NCBI GenBank assembly: GCA_009760855.2
Contig: WPIO01000354.1
Location: forward strand, 1 to 64,000
Reading direction: 5' to 3'
Source: Cristatella mucedo
Lineage: Eukaryota > Bryozoa > Phylactolaemata > Cristatellidae
Length of the DNA stretch: 64,000 bases
The notes beneath the pieces are model-generated. The model did not search any database. It was not told the DNA's origin and saw nothing but the letters and a program-made list of their open reading frames with translations. This document shows, in pieces, positions 51,135-62,995 of this stretch. Numbering within the stretch: position 1 is the stretch's first letter; each line of letters starts with the position of its first letter. A program made the position numbers and the translations under genes.

Positions 51135-53109
51135 TTAGTTAAGTGTGAATGGCCTAATGCTAGCCACTGCACTCTGCAGCAAGCTATCGCACACTATAAC
51201 GAGCGGTATCGAGGTGTCTTTATATTCAGCGATCTGCTGCAAACTCAAGCGAAATGAGTTATTCAAGTGCGATTGCCTGAAGCAAAGCGCTGCATTATGC
51301 TGCAAACTACTGCACGCTCTGGCGGGTTGATTTAAAGTATCTAGATATTGTGCGATCTGCTGTGAGCTCATGCAAGATAAGCTTTTCAAGTGTGAGTGGC
51401 CTAAAGCTAGGCCCCGCAATCTGCAACAAGTAATCACACGATATAACGAGCAGTATCGAGGTGTCGTTATATCCAGCGATCTGCATCAAACTTAACCGAA
51501 ATGTGGTATTCATGTGAGATTGCCTAAAGCAAGGAGCTGCACTCTGCTGCAAACTACTGCACGCTCTGGCGGGTTGATTTAAAGTATCTAGATATTGTGC
51601 GATCTGCTGTGAACTCATGCAAGATAAGCTATTACAGTGTGAATGGCTAAATGCAAGGCGCCTAAATCTGTAGTAAGTTGTCACACGCTATAACGAGCAG
51701 TATCGAGGTTTCTTCATAATCTGCGATCTGCTGCAAACACAAGCGAAATGAGTTATTCCAGTGCGATTGCCTAAAGCAAGGCCTGCACTCCTCTCCGAGC
51801 GACTGCATGATTTGACGGGTTGATTTAAAGTATCTAGATATTGTGCGATCTGCTGTGAAGTCCTGCAAAGTAGGTTATTCACGAGTGAACTACCTAATGC
51901 TAGGCGCCGCACTCTGCAGCAAGTCATCACACGATATAACGAGCAGTATCGAGGTGTCTTTATATTAAGCGATCTGCTGCAAACTCGACCGAAATGAGTT
52001 ATTTACGTGCGATTGCCTAAAGCAAGGCCTGCACTCCTCTCCGAGCGACTGCATGACTTGACGGGTTGATTTAAAGTATCTAGATATTGTGCAATCTGCT
52101 GCGATCTCATGCAAAGTAGGTTAGTTAAGTGTGAATGGCCTAATGCTAGCCACTGCACTCTGCAGCAAGCTATCGCCCACTATAACGAGCGGTATCGAGG
52201 TGTCTTTATATTCAGCGATCTGCTGCAAACTCAATCGAAATGAGTTATTCAAGTGCGATTGCCTGAAGCAAGGCGCTGCATTATGCTGCAAACTACTGCA
52301 CACACTGGCGGGTTGATTTAAAGTATCTGGATATTGTGCGATCTGCTGTAGACTAATGCAAAATCAGCTATTCAAGGATGAATGGCTTAATGCAAGGATC
52401 AGCACTCTGCAGCAAGTCATCACACACGATATAACGAGTAGTATCGAGGTGACCTAATATTTAGCGATCTGCTGCGAACTCAAGCGAAATAAGTCATTCA
52501 AGTGCAATTGCCTAAAGTTTGGAGCTGCACTCTGCTGTTAGCTACTGCACGCTCTGGTGGGTTGATTTTAAGTATCTAGATATTGTGCGATCTGCTGTGA
52601 ACTCATGCAAAATAAGCTATTCATGTGTAAATGGCCTAATACAAGGTGCAGCACTATGCAGCAAGTTATCACACGCTATGAAGAGCAGTATCGAGGTGTC
52701 TTTATATTTAGCCATTTGCTACAAACTCAAGCAAAATGAGTTATTCAAGTGCGATTGCCTGAATCTAGGAGCTGCATTATGCTGCAAACTACTCCACGCT
52801 CTGGCGGGTTGATTTAAATTATCTAGATATTGTGCTATATGCTGTGAACATATGCAAGATAAGCTATTCAAGTGTGAATGGCCTAATGCAAGGCGCCGCA
52901 ATCTGCTGCAAGTCATCACACACTATAACGAGCAGTATCAAAGTGTCTTTACATTCTGGGATCTGCTGCAAACTCAAGCGAAATGAGTTATTCCAGTGTG
53001 ATTGCCTAAAGCAAGGCCTGCACTCCTCTCCGACCGACTGCATGACTTGACGGGTTGATTTAAAGTATCTAGATATTGTGCAATCTGCTGCGATCTCATG
53101 CGAAGTAGG
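51135..53109. repeat. Domain VI 8-monomer HOR, copy 0 (1,975 bp, diverged first monomer)
   Basis: Monomers 2-8 match the later copies. Monomer 1 here (gctagccactgcactctgca, gagcggtatcgagg) looks like monomer 5 of the HOR rather than monomer 1 of later copies. Monomer 8 still has gggatctgctgcaaactc where later copies have gggatctgcagcaaactc. A 2-bp extra ac lies at about 52,425. This copy appears to preserve an earlier state at the edge of the expansion. Confidence 0.9.
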
Positions 53110-55085
53110 TTAGTTCAGTGTGACTGGCCTAATGCTAGGCACCTCTCTCTGCAGCAAGCTATGGCACACTATAACGACCAGTATCGAGGTGTCTTTATAT
53201 TCAGCGATCTGCTGCAAACTCAAGCGAAATGAGTTATTCAAGTGCGATTGCCTGAAGCAAAGCGCTGCATTATGCTGCAAACTACTGCACGCTCTGGCAG
53301 GTTGATTTAAAGTATCTAGATATTGTGCGATCTGCTGTGAGCTCATGCAAGATAAGCTTTTCAAGTGTGAGTGGCCTAAAGCTAGGCCCCGCAATCTGCA
53401 ACAAGTAATCACACGATATAACGAGCAGTATCGAGGTGTCGTTATATCCAGCGATCTGCATCAAACTTAACCGAAATGTGGTATTCATGTGAGATTGCCT
53501 AAAGCAAGGAGCTGCACTCTGCTGCAAACTACTGCACGCTCTGGCGGGTTGATTTAAAGTATCTAGATATTGTGCGATCTGCTGTGAACTCATGCAAGAT
53601 AAGCTATTCCAGTGTGAATGGCTAAATGCAAGGCGCCTAAATCTGTAGTAAGTTGTCACACGCTATAACGAGCAGTATCGAGGTTTCTTCATAATCTGCG
53701 ATCTGCTGCAAACACAAGCGAAATGAGTTATTCCAGTGCGATTGCTTAAAACAAGGCCTGCACTGCTCTCCGAGCGACTGCATGATTTGACGGGTAGATT
53801 TAAAGTATATAGATATTGAGCGATCTGCTGTGAAGTCCTGCAAAGTAGGTTATTCACGAGTGAACTACCTAATGCTAGGCGCCGCACTCTGCAGCAAGTT
53901 TTACACGATATAACGAGCAGTATCGAGGTGTCTTTATATTAAGCGATCTGCTGCATACTCGACCGAAATGAGTTATTTACGTGCGATTGCCTAAAGCAAG
54001 GCCTGCACTCCTCTCCGAGCGACTGCATGACTTGACGGGTTGATTTAAAGTATCTAGATATTGTGCAATCTGCTGCGATCTCATGCAAAGTAGGTTAGTT
54101 AAGTGTGAATGGCCCAATGCTAGCCACTGCACTCTGCAGCAAGCTATCGCCCACTATAACGAGCGGTATCGAGGTGTCTTTATATTCAGCGATCTGCTGC
54201 AAACTCAATCGAAATGAGTTATTCAAGTGCGATTGCCTGAAGCAAGGCGCTGCATTATGCTGCAAACTACTGCACACACTGGCGGGTTGATTTAAAGTAT
54301 CTGGATATTGTGCGATCTGCTGTAGACTAATGCAAAATCAGCTATTCAAGGATGAATGGCTTAATGCAAGGATCAGCACTCTGCAGCAAGTCATCACACG
54401 ATATAACGAGTAGTATCGAGGTGACCTAATATTTAGCGATCTGCTGCGAACTCAAGCGAAATAAGTCATTCAAGTGCAATTGCCTAAAGTTTGGAGCTGC
54501 ACTCTGCTGTTAGCTACTGCACGCTCTGGTGGGTTGATTTTAAGTATCTAGATATTGTGCGATCTGCTGTGAACTCATGCAAAATAAGCTATTCATGTGT
54601 AAATGGCCTAATACAAGGTGCAGCACTATGCAGCAAGTTATCACACGCTATGAAGAGCAGTATCGAGGTGTCTTTATATTTAGCCATTTGCTACAAACTC
54701 AAGCAAAATGAGTTATTCAAGTGCGATTGCCTGAATCTAGGAGCTGCATTATGCTGCAAACTACTCCACGCTCTGGCGGGTTGATTTAAATTATCTAGAT
54801 ATTGTGCTATATGCTGTGAACATATGCATGCAAGATAAGCTATTCAAGTGTGAATGGCCTAATGCAAGGCGCCGCAATCTGCTGCAAGTCATCACACACT
54901 ATAACGAGCAGTATCAAAGTGTCTTTACATTCTGGGATCTGCAGCAAACTCAAGCGAAATGAGTTATTCCAGTGTGATTGCCTAAAGCAAGGCCTGCACT
55001 CCTCTCCGACCGACTGCATGACTTGACGGGTTGATTTAAAGTATCTAGATATTGTGCAATCTGCTGCGATCTCATGCGAAGTAGG
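53110..55085. repeat. Domain VI 8-mer HOR, copy 1 (1,976 bp)
   Basis: The eight monomers in order carry: (1) aacgaccagtatcgagg; (2) gtgagctcatgcaagataag with cctaaagctaggccccgc; (3) cctaaatctgtagtaagttg; (4) cacgagtgaactacctaatg; (5) ggcccaatgctagccactgc; (6) tgcaaaatcagctattcaag with taaagtttggagctgc; (7) tacaaggtgcagcactatgc; (8) gaacatatgcaagataagc. A private 4-bp insertion (catatgcatgcaag) at about 54,825 accounts for the 4 bp above the basal 1,972. Confidence 0.93.
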
Positions 55086-57059
55086 TTAGTTCAGTGTGAC
55101 TGGCCTAATGCTAGGCACCTCTCTCTGCAGCAAGCTATGGCACACTATAACGACCAGTATCGAGGTGTCTTTATATTCAGCGACCTGCTGCAAACTCAAG
55201 CGAAATGAGTTATTCAAGTGCGATTGCCTGAAGCAAAGCGCTGCATTATGCTGCAAACTACTGCACGCTCTGGCAGGTTGATTTAAAGTATCTAGATATT
55301 GTGCGATCTGCTGTGAGCTCATGCAAGATAAGCTTTTCAAGTGTGAGTGGCCTAAAGCTAGGCCCCGCAATCTGCAACAAGTAATCACACGATATAACGA
55401 GCAGTATCGAGGTGTCGTTATATCCAGCGATCTGCATCAAACTTAACCGAAATGTGGTATTCATGTGAGATTGCCTAAAGCAAGGAGCTGCACTCTGCTG
55501 CAAACTACTGCACGCTCTGGCGGGTTGATTTAAAGTATCTAGATATTGTGCGATCTGCTGTGAACTCATGCAAGATAAGCTATTCCAGTGTGAATGGCTA
55601 AATGCAAGGCGCCTAAATCTGTAGTAAGTTGTCACACGCTATAACGAGCAGTATCGAGGTTTCTTCATAATCTGCGATCTGCTGCAAACACAAGCGAAAT
55701 GAGTTATTCCAGTGCGATTGCTTAAAACAAGGCCTGCACTGCTCTCCGAGCGACTGCATGATTTGACGGGTAGATTTAAAGTATATAGATATTGAGCGAT
55801 CTGCTGTGAAGTCCTGCAAAGTAGGTTATTCACGAGTGAACTACCTAATGCTAGGCGCCGCACTCTGCAGCAAGTTTTACACGATATAACGAGCAGTATC
55901 GAGGTGTCTTTATATTAAGCGATCTGCTGCATACTCGACCGAAATGAGTTATTTACGTGCGATTGCCTAAAGCAAGGCCTGCACTCCTCTCCGAGCGACT
56001 GCATGACTTGACGGGTTGATTTAAAGTATCTAGATATTGTGCAATCTGCTGCGATCTCATGCAAAGTAGGTTAGTTAAGTGTGAATGGCCCAATGCTAGC
56101 CACTGCACTCTGCAGCAAGCTATCGCCCACTATAACGAGCGGTATCGAGGTGTCTTTATATAAAGCGATCTGCTGCAAACTCAATCGAAATGAGTTATTC
56201 AAGTGCGATTGCCTGAAGCAAGGCGCTGCATTATGCTGCAAACTACTGCACACACTGGCGGGTTGATTTAAAGTATCTGGATATTGTGCGATCTGCTGTA
56301 GACTAATGCAAAATCAGCTATACAAGGATGAATGGCTTAATGCAAGGATCAGCACTCTGCAGCAAGTCATCACACGATATAACGAGTAGTATCGAGGTGA
56401 CCTAATATTTAGCGATCTGCTGCGAACTCAAGCGAAATAAGTCATTCAAGTGCAATTGCCTAAAGTTTGGAGCTGCACTCTGCTGTTAGCTACTGCACGC
56501 TCTGGTGGGTTGATTTTAAGTATCTAGATATTGTGCGATCTGCTGTGAACTCATGCAAAATAAGCTATTCATGTGTAAATGGCCTAATACAAGGTGCAGC
56601 ACTATGCAGCAAGTTATCACACGCTATGAAGAGCAGTATCGAGGTGTCTTTATATTTAGCCATTTGCTACAAACTCAAGCAAAATGAGTTATTCAAGTGC
56701 GATTGCCTGAATCTAGGAGCTGCATTATGCTGCAAACTACTCCACGCTCTGGCGGGTTGATTTAAATTATCTAGATATTGTGCTATATGCTGTGAACATA
56801 TGCAAGATAAGCTATTCAAGTGTGAATGGCCTAATGCAAGGCGCCGCAATCTGCTGCAAGTCATCACACACTATAACGAGCAGTATCAAAGTGTCTTTAC
56901 ATTCTGGGATCTGCAGCAAACTCAAGCGAAATGAGTATTATTCCAGTGTGATTGCCTAAAGCAAGGCCTGCACTCCTCTCCGACCGACTGCATGACTTGA
57001 CGGGTTGATTTAAAGTATCTAGATATTGTGCAATCTGCTGCGATCTCATGCGAAGTAGG
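55086..57059. repeat. Domain VI 8-mer HOR, copy 2 (1,974 bp)
   Basis: It has the same monomer order as copy 1. Its markers are cagcgacctgctgc in monomer 1 (shared with copies 3-5), tatataaagcgatctgctgc at about 56,157 and agctatacaagg at about 56,317. A private 2-bp insertion (gagtattattcc) at about 56,936 accounts for its length over the basal unit. Confidence 0.93.
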
Positions 57060-59033
57060 TTAGTTCAGTGTGACTGGCCTAATGCTAGGCACCTCTCTCT
57101 GCAGCAAGCTATGGCACACTATAACGACCAGTATCGAGGTGTCTTTATATTCAGCGACCTGCTGCAAACTCAAGCGAAATGAGTTATTCAAGTGCGATTG
57201 CCTGAAGCAAAGCGCTGCATTATGCTGCAAACTACTGCACGCTCTGGCAGGTTGATTTAAAGTATCTAGATATTGTGCGATCTGCTGTGAGCTCATGCAA
57301 GATAAGCTTTTCAAGTGTGAGTGGCCTAAAGCTAGGCCCCGCAATCTGCAACAAGTAATCACACGATATAACGAGCAGTATCGAGGTGTCGTTATATCCA
57401 GCGATCTGCATCAAACTTAACCGAAATGTGGTATTCATGTGAGATTGCCTAAAGCAAGGAGCTGCACTCTGCTGCAAACTACTGCACGCTCTGGCGGGTT
57501 GATTTAAAGTATCTAGATATTGTGCGATCTGCTGTGAACTCATGCAAGATAAGCTATTCCAGTGTGAATGGCTAAATGCAAGGCGCCTAAATCTGTAGTA
57601 AGTTGTCACACGCTATAACGAGCAGTATCGAGGTTTCTTCATAATCTGCGATCTGCTGCAAACACAAGCGAAATGAGTTATTCCAGTGCGATTGCTTAAA
57701 ACAAGGCCTGCACTGCTCTCCGAGCGACTGCATGATTTGACGGGTAGATTTAAAGTATATAGATATTGAGCGATCTGCTGTGAAGTCCTGCAAAGTAGGT
57801 TATTCACGAGTGAACTACCTAATGCTAGGCGCCGCACTCTGCAGCAAGTAATCACACGATATAACGAGCAGTATCGAGGTGTCTTTATATTAAGCGATCT
57901 GCTGCATACTCGACCGAAATGAGTTATTTACGTGCGATTGCCTAAAGCAAGGCCTGCACTCCTCTCCGAGCGACTGCATGACTTGACGGGTTGATTTAAA
58001 GTATCTAGATATTGTGCAATCTGCTGCGATCTCATGCAAAGTAGGTTAGTTAAGTGTGAATGGCCCAATGCTAGCCACTGCACTCTGCAGCAAGCTATCG
58101 CCCACTATAACGAGCGGTATCGAGGTGTCTTTATATTCAGCGATCTGCTGCAAACTCAATCGAAATGAGTTATTCAAGTGCGATTGCCTGAAGCAAGGCG
58201 CTGCATTATGCTGCAAACTACTGCACACACTGGCGGGTTGATTTAAAGTATCTGGATATTGTGCGATCTGCTGTAGACTAATGCAAAATCAGCTATACAA
58301 GGATGAATGGCTTAATGCAAGGATCAGCACTCTGCAGCAAGTCATCACACGATATAACGAGTAGTATCGAGGTGACCTAATATTTAGCGATCTGCTGCGA
58401 ACTCAAGCGAAATAAGTCATTCAACTGCAATTGCCCAAAGTTTGGAGCTGCACTCTGCTGTTAGCTACTGCACGCTCTGGTGGGTTGATTTTAAGTATCT
58501 AGATATTGTGCGATCTGCTGTGAACTCATGCAAAATAAGCTATTCATGTGTAAATGGCCTAATACAAGGTGCAGCACTATGCAGCAAGTTATCACACGCT
58601 ATGAAGAGCAGTATCGAGGTGTCTTTATATTTAGCCATTTGCTACAAACTCAAGCAAAATGAGTTATTCAAGTGCGATTGCCTGAATCTAGGAGCTGCAT
58701 TATGCTGCAAACTACTCCACGCTCTGGCGGGTTGATTTAAATTATCTAGATATTGTGCTATATGCTGTGAACATATGCAAGATAAGCTATTCAAGTGTGA
58801 ATGGCCTAATGCAAGGCGCCGCAATCTGCTGCAAGTCATCACACACTATAACGAGCAGTATCAAAGTGTCTTTACATTCTGGGATCTGCAGCAAACTCAA
58901 GCGAAATGAGTTATTCCAGTGTGATTGCCTAAAGCAAGGGCCTGCACTCCTCTCCGACCGACTGCATGACTTGACGGGTTGATTTAAAGTATCTAGATAT
59001 TGTGCAATCTGCTGCGATCTCATGCGAAGTAGG
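57060..59033. repeat. Domain VI 8-mer HOR, copy 3 (1,974 bp)
   Basis: It has the same order. It differs from its neighbours by aagtaatcacacgat at about 57,846 (others: aagttttacacgat, one base shorter), tatattcagcgatctgctgc at about 58,133 combined with agctatacaagg at about 58,292, tcaactgcaattgcccaaag near 58,421, and one extra G in caagggcctgc near 58,938. The two single-base gains explain 1,974 against 1,972. Confidence 0.93.
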
Positions 59034-61016
59034 TTAGTTCAGTGTGACTGGCCTAATGCTAGGCACCTCTCTCTGCAGCAAGCTATGGCACACTATAACG
59101 ACCAGTATCGAGGTGTCTTTATATTCAGCGACCTGCTGCAAACTCAAGCGAAATGAGTTATTCAAGTGCGATTGCCTGAAGCAAAGCGCTGCATTATGCT
59201 GCAAACTACTGCACGCTCTGGCAGGTTGATTTAAAGTATCTAGATATTGTGCGATCTGCTGTGAGCTCATGCAAGATAAGCTTTCAAGTGTGAGTGGCCT
59301 AAAGCTAGGCCCCGCAATCTGCAACAAGTAATCACACGATATAACGAGCAGTATCGAGGTGTCGTTATATCCAGCGATCTGCATCAAACTTAACCGAAAT
59401 GTGGTATTCATGTGAGATTGCCTAAAGCAAGGAGCTGCACTCTGCTGCAAACTACTGCACGCTCTGGCGGGTTGATTTAAAGTATCTAGATATTGTGCGA
59501 TCTGCTGTGAACTCATGCAAGATAAGCTATTCCAGTGTGAATGGCTAAATGCAAGGCGCCTAAATCTGTAGTAAGTTGTCACACGCTATAACGAGCAGTA
59601 TCGAGGTTTCTTCATAATCTGCGATCTGCTGCAAACACAAGCGAAATGAGTTATTCCAGTGCGATTGCTTAAAACAAGGCCTGCTGCACTGCTCTCCGAG
59701 CGACTGCATGATTTGACGGGTAGATTTAAAGTATATAGATATTGAGCGATCTGCTGTGAAGTCCTGCAAAGTAGGTTATTCACGAGTGAACTACCTAATG
59801 CTAGGCGCCGCACTCTGCAGCAAGTTTTACACGATATAACGAGCAGTATCGAGGTGTCTTTATATTAAGCGATCTGCTGCATACTCGACCGAAATGAGTT
59901 ATTTACGTGCGATTGCCTAAAGCAAGGCCTGCACTCCTCCTCTCCGAGCGACTGCATGACTTGACGGGTTGATTTAAAGTATCTAGATATTGTGCAATCT
60001 GCTGCGATCTCATGCAAAGTAGGTTAGTTAAGTGTGAATGGCCCAATGCTAGCCACTGCACTCTGCAGCAAGCTATCGCCCACTATAACGAGCGGTATCG
60101 AGGTGTCTTTATATAAAGCGATCTGCTGCAAACTCAATCGAAATGAGTTATTCAAGTGCGATTGCCTGAAGCAAGGCGCTGCATTATGCTGCAAACTACT
60201 GCACACACTGGCGGGTTGATTTAAAGTATCTGGATATTGTGCGATCTGCTGTAGACTAATGCAAAATCAGCTATACAAGGATGAATGGCTTAATGCAAGG
60301 ATCAGCACTCTGCAGCAAGTCATCACACGATATAACGAGTAGTATCGAGGTGACCTAATATTTAGCGATCTGCTGCGAACTCAAGCGAAATAAGTCATTC
60401 AAGTGCAATTGCCTAAAGTTTGGAGCTGCACTCTGCTGCTGTTAGCTACTGCACGCTCTGGTGGGTTGATTTTAAGTATCTAGATATTGTGCGATCTGCT
60501 GTGAACTCATGCAAAATAAGCTATTCATGTGTAAATGGCCTAATACAAGGTGCAGCACTATGCAGCAAGTTATCACACGCTATGAAGAGCAGTATCGAGG
60601 TGTCTTTATATTTAGCCATTTGCTACAAACTCAAGCAAAATGAGTTATTCAAGTGCGATTGCCTGAATCTAGGAGCTGCATTATGCTGCAAACTACTCCA
60701 CGCTCTGGCGGGTTGATTTAAATTATCTAGATATTGTGCTATATGCTGTGAACATATGCAAGATAAGCTATTCAAGTGTGAATGGCCTAATGCAAGGCGC
60801 CGCAATCTGCTGCAAGTCATCACACACTATAACGAGCAGTATCAAAGTGTCTTTACATTCTGGGATCTGCAGCAAACTCAAGCGAAATGAGTTATTCCAG
60901 TGTGATTGCCTAAAGCAAGGCCTGCACTCCTCTCCGACCGACTGCTGCATGACTTGACGGGTTGATTTAAAGTATCTAGATATTGTGCAATCTGCTGCGA
61001 TCTCATGCGAAGTAGG
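59034..61016. repeat. Domain VI 8-mer HOR, copy 4 (1,983 bp) with four 3-bp insertions
   Basis: It has the same order. Four separate 3-bp tandem gains occur only in this copy: ggcctgctgcactgc (~59,682), cactcctcctctccg (~59,936), ctctgctgctgttagc (~60,434) and gactgctgcatgac (~60,944). One T is missing in agctttcaag (~59,280). The net +11 gives 1,983 exactly. Confidence 0.93.
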
Positions 61017-62995
61017 TTAGTTCAGTGTGACTGGCCTAATGCTAGGCACCTCTCTCTGCAGCAAGCTATGGCACACTATAACGACCAGTATCGAGGTGTC
61101 TTTATATTCAGCGACCTGCTGCAAACTCAAGCGAAATGAGTTATTCAAGTGCGATTGCCTGAAGCAAAGCGCTGCATTATGCTGCAAACTACTGCACGCT
61201 CTGGCAGGTTGATTTAAAGTATCTAGATATTGTGCGATCTGCTGTGAGCTCATGCAAGATAAGCTTTTCAAGTGTGAGTGGCCTAAAGCTAGGCCCCGCA
61301 ATCTGCAACAAGTAATCACACGATATAACGAGCAGTATCGAGGTGTCGTTATATCCAGCGATCTGCATCAAACTTAACCGAAATGTGGTATTCATGTGAG
61401 ATTGCCTAAAGCAAGGAGCTGCACTCTGCTGCAAACTACTGCACGCTCTGGCGGGTTGATTTAAAGTATCTAGATATTGTGCGATCTGCTGTGAACTCAT
61501 GCAAGATAAGCTATTCCAGTGTGAATGGCTAAATGCAAGGCGCCTAAATCTGTAGTAAGTTGTCACACGCTATAACGAGCAGTATCGAGGTTTCTTCATA
61601 ATCTGCGATCTGCTGCAAACACAAGCGAAATGAGTTATTCCAGTGCGATTGCTTAAAACAAGGCCTGCACTGCTCTCCGAGCGACTGCATGATTTGACGG
61701 GTAGATTTAAAGTATATAGATATTGAGCGATCTGCTGTGAAGTCCTGCAAAGTAGGTTATTCACGAGTGAACTACCTAATGCTAGGCGCCGCACTCTGCA
61801 GCAAGTTTTACACGATATAACGAGCAGTATCGAGGTGTCTTTATATTAAGCGATCTGCTGCATACTCGACCGAAATGAGTTATTTACGTGCGATTGCCTA
61901 AAGCAAGGCCTGCACTCCTCTCCGAGCGACTGCATGACTTGACGGGTTGATTTAAAGTATCTAGATATTGTGCAATCTGCTGCGATCTCATGCAAAGTAG
62001 GTTAGTTAAGTGTGAATGGCCCAATGCTAGCCACTGCACTCTGCAGCAAGCTATCGCCCACTATAACGAGCGGTATCGAGGTGTCTTTATATAAAGCGAT
62101 CTGCTGCAAACTCAATCGAAATGAGTTATTCAAGTGCGATTGCCTGAAGCAAGGCGCTGCATTATGCTGCAAACTACTGCACACACTGGCGGGTTGATTT
62201 AAAGTATCTGGATATTGTGCGATCTGCTGTAGACTAATGCAAAATCAGCTATTCAAGGATGAATGGCTTAATGCAAGGATCAGCACTCTGCAGCAAGTCA
62301 TCACACGATATAACGAGTAGTATCGAGGTGACCTAATATTTAGCGATTAGCGATCTGCTGCGAACTCAAGCGAAATAAGTTATTCAAGTGCAATTGCCTA
62401 AAGTTTGGAGCTGCACTCTGCTGTTAGCTACTGCACGCTCTGGTGGGTTGATTTTAAGTATCTAGATATTGTGCGATCTGCTGTGAACTCATGCAAAATA
62501 AGCTATTCATGTGTAAATGGCCTAATACAAGGTGCAGCACTATGCAGCAAGTTATCACACGCTATGAAGAGCAGTATCGAGGTGTCTTTATATTTAGCCA
62601 TTTGCTACAAACTCAAGCAAAATGAGTTATTCAAGTGCGATTGCCTGAATCTAGGAGCTGCATTATGCTGCAAACTACTCCACGCTCTGGCGGGTTGATT
62701 TAAATTATCTAGATATTGTGCTATATGCTGTGAACATATGCAAGATAAGCTATTCAAGTGTGAATGGCCTAATGCAAGGCGCCGCAATCTGCTGCAAGTC
62801 ATCACACACTATAACGAGCAGTATCAAAGTGTCTTTACATTCTGGGATCTGCAGCAAACTCAAGCGAAATGAGTTATTCCAGTGTGATTGCCTAAAGCAA
62901 GGCCTGCACTCCTCTCCGACCGACTGCATGACTTGACGGGTTGATTTAAAGTATCTAGATATTGTGCAATCTGCTGCGATCTCATGCGAAAAAGG
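61017..62995. repeat. Domain VI 8-mer HOR, copy 5 (1,979 bp) with a 7-bp duplication
   Basis: It has the same order. A private 7-bp tandem duplication, tagcgattagcgat at 62,341-62,354, accounts for its length. It combines tatataaagcgatctgctgc (~62,088) with agctattcaagg (~62,248), a pairing not found in the other copies. Confidence 0.93.

Noticed and set aside
59034-59582. 182-codon open frame on the minus strand
   Set aside because: It arises only because one T is lost at about 59,280 in this HOR copy, joining two frames that are separate in all other copies. It is the same repeat peptide series, not a gene.
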